Assembly (NCBI GenBank): GCA_951640165.1
Contig: OX621252.1
Coordinates: 13,971,934 to 14,035,933 of the forward strand
Source of the DNA: Pseudoips prasinana
Taxonomy: Eukaryota; Arthropoda; Insecta; Lepidoptera; Nolidae
Length of the DNA: 64,000 nt
Direction of reading: 5' to 3'
The translations under genes and the position numbers were made by a program. Below the pieces are notes generated by a model. The model did no database searches, was not told the origin of the DNA, and saw only the letters and a list, made by a program, of their open reading frames with translations. Shown one piece after another: positions 1-11,200 of the stretch. Numbering within the stretch: the stretch's first letter is position 1; the number at the start of each line of letters is the position of its first letter.

Positions 1-497
1 GATTTTTATTTCGATAGATGTCGTTGTGCATTTCTTTTGACTCGCGGTGGTAAGATATGCCCGTGTTTGCTGATTGCATGAGTTACGTAGGGTTTTGAAT
101 GTTCTGAATTGTTTCGAAATAAGGTCTTGGATGCCTAGAAGTATGTCGTTGTCCAAAATTGGTTATTAAAAAAAATCTGTTTTCTTTGGGCAAATTGAAT
201 TATGTAGAATGTTGGATTTTTTATAATTTAATTTTAAATTATTGATAGTTGATTTTTATTTCGATAGATGTCGTTGTGCTTGATAGTTGAATTTTATTTC
301 GATAGATGTCGTTGTGCATTGCTTTTGAGCGGTGTTAAGATTAGGGATTTGAATGTTCCGAATTAATTCGAAATAAGGGCTTGGTTGGCTAGAAGTATGA
401 CGTTGTCCAAAACTGGTTATTAAAATATTCCGTTTTTTTAGAGCAAATTGAATTATGTACAAGGTTGGATTTTTTATAATTTAATTTTAAATTATAA
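1..497. repeat. Diverged tandem duplication, about 250-bp unit
   Basis: Two diverged copies of one unit lie head to tail. The first covers about 1-250 and the second about 289-497. Both start with TTTATTTCGATAGATGTCGT and end with the same AT-rich stretch after a GAATTATGTA motif. A third short copy of the unit head sits between them at about 252-281. Copies differ by scattered substitutions and small deletions, so the duplication is not recent. It touches the window edge, so more copies may lie to the left. No coding capacity was recognised. Confidence 0.7.
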
Positions 498-628
498 TGT
501 CAGTCAATCGAAAGTTTGTTCTGTCGATTCGTTTGTAACAGATGATTCGAATTTTATTGAGCCTGTCCGATTGAATGTATTTGAATGTAGTAAATTAACC
601 CTGTCTCTCATAATTTTCTCAGCACAAA

Positions 629-2539
629 TCTATATACCTACCTATGTAAAAGAGGAAACTGACCGACTGACATATCAACGCACAGCCTGAACGGTTGGGG
701 TTAGAGACTTGAAATTTTGCCGGTAGGTACTTTTTATGACGTATGCATTCACTAAGGAAGAGTTTTTGGAAATACTAACCCTAAGGGGGTAAAATAGAGA
801 ATGAAAGATTGTATGAAAATCCGTCATTTTTGAATTTAAAGGCATTGAAACTTATATTTAGTAGTTCAGTTAAAAATAAAAATAAATAGTTTAGAATTTT
901 TGGAAATTCCACCCCAAGGGCGTAAAATAGGGGATGTAAGTTTGTATGAAAAGTGTGTAATTTTTAAAGTGAAAAGCATGAAAATTGGTATTTGGCCTTT
1001 CCGTTAAAAATAAAAAATATGTATTTCAGGATTTTAGGAATTTCATCGTGTTATAGAGCCTACTATTATGCCCGGATCCGCCCAGGAGAAACAGTGTTCG
1101 TGTCACGTATTCCGTTAGTGCAAAATTATCTCCCTTTTCAGTTTAAAATACTGTAGTTCCCTATAAAAGTATGTGTCGCGATAACCATCAACAAATCGCA
1201 AAGTCCAACTCTCAAGTTAGCTGGAATTGACTTAAGGAAGGCGGGCAGGTTCACGTGGCGTGCTCACGTGTGAGTTCATCCCACAGTCTGGTCCATGTAG
1301 TGCGAGGACCTACGTCTTTTGCTGAGCTCCGTAAAGTGGATGATATTGAACATCCCACATACCAGTCCGCTTGCCGAGCACGCCATTTATTAGATGTAGG
1401 TCAGCATTGGGATCACGCTCTAGCGGAAGCATGCGTGAGCGATAGTCCACATCGCTTGCGACATTTGTTTGCCATCTTATTGACCTTTTGTGCGTTATCG
1501 GGTGCTAACCAGTTATGGCAAAAGTACCATGACAAGTTTGCTGAAGATTTTATGAGACATGTACAACTAAATACTGATGGAGAAATTCCTGACAGGGTAG
1601 GTACGTGAAATTTGTCATAACAGGTCCTTATTGGCTATTCAAGAGATAGTGATAAGTATAGGAGGGAACCCGATCAGTCAGAGGCTGCCAAAATGCACAG
1701 GAGTTTAAGAGAGACCAATTTATTGTAAAAAATAGGCGATGGCACATACGCCGTACAAGAAGATGGAAAAGTTATTTTGATTGGTAATCTCTGCTCTTAC
1801 GTTACATCACAGCAGGAGCTAATTTCTTCTGTGTACGGAGATACCACAGACATGGGATATCAAGCTGGTTCTTGGCTATGTCAGCAAGCTATTTTGACTC
1901 CCCGCAATGGCCAAGCTGCGGCAATTAATTTCAAAATATTGACTCATGCGTCCGGGAATAGTAAAGAATATAGCTCAATAAATACAGTTATACAAGAAGT
2001 TGACGCCACGCACTACCCGGTAGAATTTTTGGATTCCCTCAGCACACCCGGACTTCCAGCCCACAAAATAGTTTTAAAAATCGGTGTACCAATAATTCTG
2101 CTCAGAAATTTATGTCCTCCCAAACTTTGTAACGGCACTCGGCTCCAAGTCACAAATCTGCAGCAAAACATTATCGAAGCTGAAATATTAACAGGTTGTG
2201 GCGCCGGTGTTATTGGTTTTATTCCAAGGATACCTATAATTCCTAAAAACTTTCCTTTCTCTTTCAAACCAGTGCAATTCCCAGTCAGTCTCTGTTATGC
2301 CATGACGATTAATAAACCTAAGTATTGGATGCTTTTCCCTCAACTATACGTAGCTCTTTCACGCGTAAACAACCCCAATAACGTTTTAGTGTAGGCTCCA
2401 GATGGTTCCACAGGTGAAATAAAGAAGCACTAAATTAAATGAAATAAAATTGTATCGGTATCCTCCCACAGCGCTTTACACAAAAAAATACATTGTTAAA
2501 TTCCGACATCCACGCGAACGAAGTCGCGGGCACAGCTAG
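629..2539 (+). mobile_element. Helitron, internally deleted, with both termini
   Basis: The element starts with TC after an A (628) and ends with CTAG (2536-2539) before a T (2540), the A|T insertion rule of Helitrons. A 5-bp stem, CGCGA (2513-2517) pairing with TCGCG (2524-2528), lies 7 bp upstream of CTAG and is the expected 3' terminator hairpin. The interior holds two pieces of a Helitron helicase gene, so it derives from an autonomous element, but at 1.9 kb it lacks the Rep domain and the central helicase. It is probably immobile by itself. Confidence 0.85.
1255..2394 (+). pseudogene. Helitron RepHel helicase remnant (two pieces)
   Basis: The piece at 1255-1608 contains GPTSFAELRKVDD and HRLRHLFAILLTFC, which resemble the region just before the PIF1-type helicase in Helitron RepHel proteins. 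The piece at 1777-2394 contains DATHYPVEFLDSL, VPIILLRNLCPPKLCNGTRL and YVALSRV, the C-terminal PIF1 helicase motifs. The Walker A and B region that should sit between them is missing, replaced by about 170 bp of weakly readable sequence. The gene is therefore a deletion derivative without ATPase function. Family assignment rests on motif recognition. Confidence 0.8.
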
Positions 2540-2540
2540 T
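2513..2540 (+). other. Helitron 3' terminator hairpin and CTAG end
   Basis: A perfect 5-bp stem with a 6-base loop (2513-2528) is followed by GGCACAG and CTAG, then the host T. This is the rolling-circle termination signal of the Helitron that starts at 629. The same GGCACAGCTAG end recurs on other Helitron copies in the window. Confidence 0.8.
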
Positions 2541-2544
2541 TATA

Positions 2545-2837
2545 TAATATATGCATAGATTTGTGATCTATACATATAATAAAATCGTAGGAAGGTCAAA
2601 AGTACACATTGAATATTTTTTTTAAAGTATACTTGGGGCGTGATCTTCAATCCATATCGACGCCAAAAATATAGTAGTATATTTTTGTTTGTGTGTCTGT
2701 AAGTATGTCCGGGCTAAACTCAAAAAGTACCTACTGCATTGGGTCAACATATAGGCAAGATATTTTATCACGCTATCACCTACGGGGGAGGTGCTGTGAT
2801 AATTTATCAAATTTTACGCGGGTAATCGCGGGGCTAG
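2545..2837 (+). mobile_element. Helitron 3' fragment
   Basis: The segment ends with CGCGGGTAATCGCG, a 4-bp stem hairpin, followed by GGGCTAG and T, which fits a Helitron 3' end with CTAG at 2834-2837. No matching 5' TC end was identified, so this is a truncated copy or two merged pieces. Its left limit is approximate. Confidence 0.45.
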
Positions 2838-2867
2838 TGATAACAGTTAGTGTTATAAAACTAAGTC

Positions 2868-2925
2868 TGTAAGAAACTAGGCTAGGATGATCTGTGTGAC
2901 ATTGTGCCTAGATATTATTAATATA
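2868..2925 (+). mobile_element. SINE 3' tail fragment
   Basis: The sequence around GGATGATCTGTGTGACATTG, followed by ATT-rich repeats, matches the 3' end of the tRNA-derived SINEs at 29341-29599 and 31335-31595. Only the tail is present, so this is a 5'-truncated copy. Confidence 0.6.
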
Positions 2926-2994
2926 TATTACTATACCTGTAATTTATTTAGAACCGATTAGAACTTTTCTTTATATATATATATATATGGCCTT

Positions 2995-4960
2995 AGCGTC
3001 TGTTACACACGATTTACGGCGCAGTGTCTGAGAGACATTTCTTTTGGTGGCTAAACAAACCGATGCGAGAGCGATATAGCCTGCCGCAGGCCTGACAAGA
3101 GAAGTTTGCGGTGGTTGGTGCCGAGCCGCTTTCATGTCGCTTCTGTCTCTTATCAGCAAGTACTCCGAACCAGGCTTCATCACAGATCTTACAACCCTCC
3201 ACTACACGTTTGCACCATTCAACTCTATTTTCATCGAGCTTTTCCCAGCTACAGTGGTCAATATTAAAAGCGGCCATATCCCGCTTGGTGCAGTCTTTAA
3301 AGCGAAGCAGAGGTCTACCGACATCGCGCTTCGCATTAGTTACCGCACCCAACAGAACACATCGTGGTATTCGAGTGGGTTCCATTCTGTGCACATGCCC
3401 CAATCAACGTAAACGCTTCTGTTTAAGAAACGCTGTCAGGCTAGGTAGCTGTGCTATTTCTAGAACTCTCTCGTTAGTGACCCTATCTTGCCATGTGATG
3501 CCCAAGATCTTACGGAGACAACGCATGTAAAAGGAACCTATTCGGGGCTCCTGTTTCGCATACGACGTCCACGTCTCTGCTCCGTACAAGAGTATGCTTA
3601 AGATGGAGGCCTGGAAGACTATCATCTTGGTCTTAATTGTAAGCAGTTCATTGTGCCATACTCTCGTGCCAAGCTTCCCAAACATGGTCGCCGCTTTCCC
3701 GATGCGAGCATCTATCTCTGCGTCAAGTGAGAGATTATTCTCTACGGTCGATCCAAGGTAGCAGAACCGATCAACTTCCTCTAACTGCGTGCCATTCAGA
3801 GAAATCTCTGGGTCCACAGGTGTGCCTTGTGCTAGCACAACTGTCTTTTTTGTATTTATAGACATGGCATACAGAGAACAGGCCACCATTTATCCACCAT
3901 TAACTGAAGCTCGCCCGCAGAACTAGCCACAAAGGCTGCGTCGTCGGCAAAGAGAAGACTGTCATCGAAAAGATCCTCACGGTTTCTTTTAGATTTGAGG
4001 AGAGAGATATTCAACATCTTTCAGTCAGCCCTCGTGTGAGAGATACCCTGTCGGCCTTCGCCGAAAGATGATTGTAATATTAGCGAAAAATATATTCCGA
4101 ACAGGGTAGGTGCCAACACGCAGCCCTGGCGCACGCCTCTGCGAACGTCAACGGGCTCAGATGTGTTACCGTTAAAAACTACTGCGCCTTTCATGCCCTC
4201 GTGGAAAGATTTGACGAGGCTCAGGAGTTTAGGCGGACACCCAATGCTCTCCAATGCATAGTATAGACCTTCCCTGCTGACAGTGTCGAAGGCCTTATTA
4301 AGGTCAACAAACGCTATAAACAAGGCAGTTTTTTGTTCTCTACACTTCTCCTGTAATTGGCGAAGTGTAAAGATCATATCCACCGTAGCACGCTGAGGAC
4401 GGAAGCCACATTGTGCCTCAGGATAGACGCGCTTAGCAAGCTTTTGCAATCTAGATAAGACGACTGACCGACTATGCTCAATAGAGAGATGCCACGGTAG
4501 TGGTTGCAGTCACCGCGGTCCCCTTTCCCTTTGTATAATGTAGTAATGTTAGCGTCCCGCATATCCTGTGGCACCTCCCCCGCTTCCCAACATTTAACCA
4601 GTAGATTGAGCAGAATAGGGCGCACGCAATGGAGTTTAATGATTTCAGCCTGGGTGCCATCGCCGCCAGAACTCTTTCAGCGTTTAAGCTGGTTGACAGC
4701 CTTGATGAATTCCTCAATGGACGGAAGGTCGTCTAACTCAGTCAATACATCCAGTATAGGTAAGCTTTGCGCTGCCTCCGGTTGTAGGTATGTATACAGG
4801 ACGTGAGTAGAGACAGGTGTAGTGCACAACCCAACGGTCAAGCTGCTTTTCACTATCAGTGATAATGGCACCTGTTATGTCCTTAAGAGGGGCTGTCTTT
4901 TTAATCACAAATACGTTTGAGACCTTCATAGACGCCGCCAATGTTTCCCATGTCAGCACA
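2995..4960 (-). pseudogene. Non-LTR retrotransposon reverse transcriptase, decayed
   Basis: Minus-strand frames read as one broken LINE protein. From 5' to 3' they contain ANITTLYKGKGDRGDCNHYR and GISLLSI (about 4520-4590), YPEAQCGFRPQRATVDMIF and AFVDLNKAFDT (about 4270-4430), RRGVRQGCVLAPTLFGIYF (about 4110), RFCYLGSTVENNLSLDAEID (about 3750), and a C-terminal Cys2His2-like finger, FSCQACGRLYRSRIGLFSHQ (about 3040-3110). The endonuclease is absent, so the copy is 5'-truncated. Frame changes near 3404, 3890-4020 and 4450-4640 show it is dead. A TA microsatellite at about 2972-2990 abuts the 3' end. The clade is uncertain, RTE-like or a relative. Confidence 0.8.
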
Positions 4961-5149
4961 CGCCTGAATATATTTAAACACTAAACAATAATCTATCATC
5001 TAAATATCGATCATTATGAGACACTAAATAAGAATCTTATATCCTCGTAACCTATGTATGTAGGGCAGGTGAATGAGAATATTTTGTATTGGCTTAACAT
5101 TTTAGTGTAATATGTGTGACAACATAAAAATAAAAACTAAGTGACCCAC

Positions 5150-5227
5150 CTGGAGTAACTGGCGCCCTCAGATTTATGTGATTGATATTAATCACCACCC
5201 GTTGATCCAAGTTATTGGACGCAAAAC
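5150..5227 (-). CDS. NPC2-like exon 3
   Basis: This 78-nt exon has a TTATTTTTTCAG acceptor and a GTGGGT donor. It encodes [19 protein letters not shown] followed by RAPVTP. The RAPVTPG stretch matches the position of the PVPFPG turn that precedes the third cysteine pair in NPC2. The following exon is not in the window as far as I can see. Confidence 0.75.
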
Positions 5228-8200
5228 CTGAAAAAATAAGATAAACACGTTCATCACTATCAATTATAGTAGAAATATCAATTTGAAAACATTGCTGTAG
5301 ATAGCCGAAAGGGTTATCTGTGGTAATGCCAAAAGAAATTAGATACTCCTTACTCTTATTTGATACTGGCAAGTTATATACTGTCTTAGAAGAAGGTTAT
5401 TTTTATATAAGAGATATGAAAATAGTTTTTTAATAAACAAATCACATGATGAATAAAATAAGTTACCAAATAAAGTTGAACGTATATGCTGATGATACAA
5501 ATGCCATAGTATCGGCTGATAATATAAAGTGTTCAAGCACAGATTCAAAGAGAATAAATTGCAATTCAGTAAAAAAGAACAAACTATTTTTACTGAATTG
5601 CACAGCTCCCTATACTAACATAGATACCTATTTATTTAAAAATTAAATATATAGCCAGCTTTACAAATCAAAATTGAAGGATTTTGGAAATGAAGGATCG
5701 CTAGGTAATTCATTGATAATTCATTTTATTTTGTATAATTTCACTTCATTCCAGTATTAAATTGTAAATTAAAAATTTATTTGACAACATTCGAGATTTT
5801 GATTGACATTATTAATATTATTTTAGGGGATATTATTGTTATTTTAGTTTATGCTAAGTTAAAATATGTTATTTATGGAATTCATACATAATGTAAATAT
5901 TGTTTTGAATAAATTTATTGGCACTTGTGATTTTAATGTTTCAACATATATTCACCAAAATAATTCAGTTACAGTTTCATGTCAGTTACTTGGCTTAGAT
6001 AACGCCATTAAGCAGAATATCTTGCATTATTTTAAAATATGAGATTCCAAGATGCTCACCCGCAAAATACTCAAGAGTGACAGGAACGTCTTCGCCCATA
6101 GTGACGTAACACGGTAACCTGGAGCCGCATCCATCGATATTCACCGATACCAACTGATACGCAGACCCTGTAAACAGAATATAAGTAGGTTTATAATAAT
6201 ATAATAGGCAGTTGAATAGAGCATGTGTAGGTAAAGTGCGTCGAGGAGGGGTGTGTGGAGATAAGATTTTCTTCTGTGTTTAATTAGACTTACTTCACTT
6301 TTTACATTGTAACAGATTTCTTTGAGCACGGTTTGACCCACTTTAATGCTTTAAACGGTCAGATTTCCACGCTTCTTTTATATAAATAAAACATTTTTTC
6401 TTATTTATTAATTTATATTTATTTTTACACTATTCTTAATTAAAATTTATAATAAATTACTTTTTTTTTGTACCTATGGTTTTCTCTATAAAGCGTGTTT
6501 TTTAGTTTTTTTAACTATTTTTTTTTAATATGTAGAATTATACTGCACGTGCAAGATGTGGGAGCTTTATAAGTTATTTTAAACATAATATAAATTAACA
6601 TAAATTAAATAATATGTAAGTATCTGTTTGTAATATCAAAATAACTTTGTACTGTATATGGTATTCTTCAACCGTGCACTTAAATGCCGACTGCAGGGTG
6701 TTGTGCAATGTTTAAAGTAGTCACCTAGCCACCAGTTTGGCGCCCTCATGTTTTAGGTTCTATCTTGACAGAGGATGACTTATACCCAGTGAACGCAAAT
6801 AAACATGGAAGCATTACTTCAAGGAAATTAAGCGCAAATCTTGACACAATATCCCAATCAAACTGACACAACGGAATACCGCTCAGGTTCACCTTTTAAA
6901 AGAAGACATTATAACGTGAAGTTTGGGTCTAAATTGTCATGTTCATGTCATTCGCTGAGGGATGTTTTATGCTATAAAGTGCAACGAAAATAATTCACCG
7001 TGACATTGATGTTATTAAAATAATATATAATTATGATAAAATATACAGTTTCTTGAACTTTCGGGCAAGAGCTTTCGTTAGGTATTTGGCGAGTAATACA
7101 TATTTAATTTATAGCATAATAATCGGACCACATTATGCAAATAATATGTTGGTGGATATGTTGGTGGAATTGTTGCTGGATTAGTTGGTGGATTTGTTGG
7201 TGGATTTGTTGGTGGATTTGTTGGTGGATATGTTGGTGGATTTGTTGGTGGATTTGTTGGTGGAATTGTGGCTGGATATGTTGGTGGAATTGTTGGTGGA
7301 TTTGTTGGTGGATTTGTTGTTGGATATGTTGTTGGATTTGTTGGTGGATTTGTTGGTGGATATGGCTTTCGTTAGGTATTTGGCGAGTAATACATATTTA
7401 ATTTATAGCATAATAATCGGACCACATTATGCAAATAATATGTTGGTGGAATTGTTGCTGGATTAGTTGGGGGATTTGTTGGTGGATTTGTTGGTGGATT
7501 TGTTGGTGGATATGTTGGTGGATTTGTTGGTGTATTTGTTGGTGGATATGTTGGTGGATATGTTGGTGGATTAGTTGGTGGATTTGTTGGTGGATATGTT
7601 GGTGGATTTGTTGGTGGATTTGTTGGTGGAATTGTGGCTGGATATGTTGGTGGAATTGTTGGTGGATTTTTTGGTGGATATGTTGGTGGATATGTTGGTG
7701 GATTTGTTGGTGGATTTGTTGGTGGATATGTTGGTGGATTTGTTGGTGGATATGTTGGTGGATATGTTGGTGGATATGTTGGTGGATATGTTGGTGGATA
7801 TAATGGAATACAAATACGTCTGGGTCAGAAATGGTCGAGTATTTGTGAGAAAAACGGATACGTCACAATACATTTTAATCAGTGAACGCAAATAAACATG
7901 GAAGCATTACTTCAAGGAAACTAAGCGCAAATCTTGACCCAATATCCCAATCAAACTGTATGTGGCGAGTAATACATATTTAATTTATAGAATAACTAGC
8001 TGTGCCCCGCGGTGTTACCCGCGTTAAATTTTATAAATTTTCTTTGCTATAAACCTCACGGAGCCAGAGACCTTTCCAACGAATGCAAAACCGTGGAAAT
8101 CGGTTCGTGCGTTCTGGAGTTATAGCGTCAGGAAGGAAAACCCGACTTATTTTTATATAGTAGAAGACTAGCTGTGCCCCGCGGTGTTACCCGCGTTAAA

Positions 8201-11200
8201 TTTTATAAATTTTCTTTGCTATAAACCTCACGGAGCCCGAGACCTTTCCAACGAATGCAAAACCGTGGAAATCGGTTCGTGCGTTCTGGAGTTATAGCGT
8301 CACGAAGGAAAACCCGACTTATTTTTATATAGTAGATAATCAGACCACATTATGCAAATAATATGTTGGTGGAATTGTTGCTGGATATGTTGGTGGATAT
8401 GTTGGTGGATTTGTTGGTGGATTTGTTGGTGGATTTGTTTGTAGATATGTTGGTGGATTTGTTCGTGGATATGTTGGTGGATTAGTTGGTAGATTTGTTG
8501 GTAGATATGTTGGTCGATTTGTTGGCGGATTTGTTGGTGGATTTGTTGGTGGATATGTTGGTGGATTTGTTGGTGGATTTGTTGGTGGATATGTTGGTGG
8601 ATTAGTTGGTGGATATGTTGGTGGATTTGTTGGTGGATATGTTGGTGGATTTGTTGGAGGAATTGTGGCTGGATATGGTGGTAGAATTGTTGGTGGATTT
8701 GTTGGTGGATTTGTTGGTGGATTTGTTGGTGGATATGTTGGTGGATTTGTTGGTGGATATGTTGGTGGATATAATGGAATACAAATACGTCTGGGTCAGA
8801 AATGGTCGAGTATTTGTGAGAAAAACGGATACGTCACAATACATTTTAATCAGTGAACGCAAATAAACATGGAAGCATTACTTCAAGGAAACTAAGCGCA
8901 AATCTTGACCCAATATCCCAATTAAACTGTGTTTGGCGAGTAATACATATTTAATTTATAGCATAATAATCGGACCACATTATGCAAATAATATGTTGGT
9001 GGATATGTTGCTGGATATGTTGGTGGATATGTTGGTGGATATGTTGGTGGATTTGTTGGTGGATTTGTTGGCGGATTTGTTGGTGGATATATTGGTGGAT
9101 TTGTTGGTAGATTTGTTGGTAGATTTGTTGGTAGATATGTTGGTCATTTTGTTGGTGGATTTGTTGGTGGATATGTTGGTGGATTTATTGGTAGATTTGT
9201 TGGTGGATTTGTTGGTGGATTTGTTGGTGGATATGTTGGTGGATTTGTTGGTGGATATGTTGGTGGATTTGTTGGTGGATATGTTGGTGGATTTGTTGGT
9301 GGATATGTTGGTGGATATGTTGGTGGATTTGTTGGTGGATATGTTGGTGGATTTGTTGGTGGATATGTTGGTGGATTTGTTGGTGGATATGTTGGTGGAT
9401 ATGTTGGTGGATATGTTGGTGGATATGTTGGTGGATTTGTTGGTGGATTTGTTGGTGGATATGTTGGTAGATATAATACGATACGATATACTAAGAACTG
9501 AAACTGTAGAAGTGTAAATTCTGTACATTGAAAATATCAAAAAAATTAATAGCAGGGGGTGTTATTAGATCGATACCATTATCCATCAATTATTAATTTT
9601 AATACCACCATTACCATTCTTTTGTACAAACTCTAAAGATGCCGAGTATTTTATCTAAGAATTTTATAAAATGAATAATCATAATAAATAAAAATATTTA
9701 TCATAATTTTTGTGTCGAAAAATAAATTGATTCGTTTGCATAACAACATCACCATATATTTTGTGTGAATTAGATTGACTTCATATTTAATAAAATTAAA
9801 ATATATAGCGATGTACTTACCCGTACTAACTAATTCCATCACTCTTGTTATGCACATGAGATTTGCATTTTTGTAAATTAAACACGCTGAAACCAATAAC
9901 TGACAGACGGCCGCCATTGATGCCTGTAGTGCGCAAAGTGTATTATCTATGGTGCGCAGACTCAGTCCGCGGCCGCGGCACAATTTTTAAGCCCCGCCTA
10001 CCGTGGCACAATCTGCGTTGGGTCATTTTCGCGAGATAGGAATGCTTCCATGTTTATTTGCGTTCACTGCTTATACCTATTTGTTCTGATTTCGTGTACC
10101 CTTTGTGTTCGTGAATCACATGTCTATAAAGTACCCCGGGACACAAAGATTGGCGGTCATGCTTGTAAACAAATATTTCTATGTACATATGTGCGATTCC
10201 CCTTCCCCTTTCTACTTATGAGGCTATTGTTAGTGATGACCACCGTCATCACTAACATTATCTCGGTATACCCCGTCAATATTTAACCAAGTGTAGGTAC
10301 CTATTTCTATACCATATCATTGACATCGATGGACGGACGGACTTTCCCAACATTCTACATCAAATTACATCCCTATATAACGCACCTCGGAACATAATTT
10401 TCATCATCTCCTGCTCTCGCTAAGCCTGTCACATCGAATCATTAAATCAAGGAACACAGAGTGCACACACTTGAGCAGTAGGTATATAATAAAACCCGCT
10501 CAAATAGCGGCTGTGGGAGCTACTCTCCGATGAGAGTAGCTCCCACAGCCGAAATTCAACCACAAAGACATTCATATGATTATTATTATTTAATAGTAGA
10601 TACAATAATGTTATTTTGTCCTTTCTCACCAACAAGAAACAGGAATACTAAAATGTTGATAACATCTTGTTTCAGGCGTGTATCAATAATAATAATTGAT
10701 TATGCCAAATAGTAATCGGGGTCACCTTCGTGTCGTAGGTTTTTGACTTAAACGACTATGACAGACGTGATCATTATATTATAATAAGAGCGTTTTCACA
10801 TTATCCGATCCGATATCGGGGTAAGTAAAATATATGAAATATGTATGTGCTATACGTTTATCTCAATTGTCTCTGTGTGCATAAAGTCCGATGCCAAAGA
10901 AATTAAAAACTTTCGTGGTGCGTTTTGTTGCTTGATAAAAAGAGTATAAAATGCTCTCTCTGAATATCCAGGTTCCACAATGGGATGAATCCAATACTGT
11001 CTGTGGACAGATCTCTTTTTGCGTCTCAAATATAATAGATACAACAAATAGAGTTTTCTGTTATAGTCTGCCATGATGACCTGCCCGCACTAAGCTATAG
11101 AGTAAATGGCCGCATCGGAACGATTTTGTTGGAAAATGTGAAATAGCACGTGGTGTCGGGTATCGGATGTCGGCTATCGTCGTCCAACACCGATATCGGA

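Larger units (their letters stand above)
7148..9472 (+). repeat. 12-bp minisatellite GTTGGTGGATWT in four blocks
   Basis: Blocks lie at about 7148-7363, 7442-7802, 8365-8772 and 8995-9472, about 1.46 kb or 120 units in total. The unit is GTTGGTGGAT followed by AT or TT, with rare GCTGGAT, GGTGGTAGAT and similar variants. Blocks are separated by a conserved spacer with GGCGAGTAATACATATTTAA and by a conserved downstream segment with ATACGTCTGGGTCAGAAATG. The array therefore has a higher-order unit of spacer, minisatellite, downstream segment and hAT end. A 12-bp unit leaves all frames open, so the long repetitive reading frames here are not genes. Confidence 0.95.
6787..10069. mobile_element. 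hAT-type DNA transposon, non-autonomous, 8-bp TSD
   Basis: CTTATACC occurs directly at 6779-6786 and 10070-10077 and brackets an element with inverted ends. The left end reads CAGTGAACGCAAATAAACAT and the right end is its reverse complement, continuing inward for about 27 bp. An 8-bp target duplication with CAGTG termini is typical of hAT elements. No transposase was found, so it is non-autonomous. Inside are four blocks of a 12-bp minisatellite, two Helitrons, and two internal copies of the left terminal 80 bp starting at 7880 and 8851. It sits in intron 1 of the NPC2-like gene. Confidence 0.85.

Noticed and set aside
5446..5646. Reverse transcriptase fragment around [12 protein letters not shown]
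   Set aside because: Only the YADD-like motif fits, and nothing before or after it resembles an RT. The frame is interrupted by a hairpin. Too little to call.
7148..9472. CRISPR-like appearance of regularly repeated units
   Set aside because: There are no unique spacers. The units are contiguous 12-mers in a eukaryotic intron.
7135..9540. Long open frames of [22 protein letters not shown] and STNISTN repeats
   Set aside because: All are translations of the 12-bp minisatellite, which keeps every frame open. They do not show coding constraint.
9821..9917. A candidate NPC2-like first exon ([15 protein letters not shown]...) with a matching phase-1 donor
   Set aside because: It lies inside the hAT element and lacks the DC residues. 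The exon at 25329-25398 gives a proper signal peptide and recreates DCGS, so this one is coincidence.
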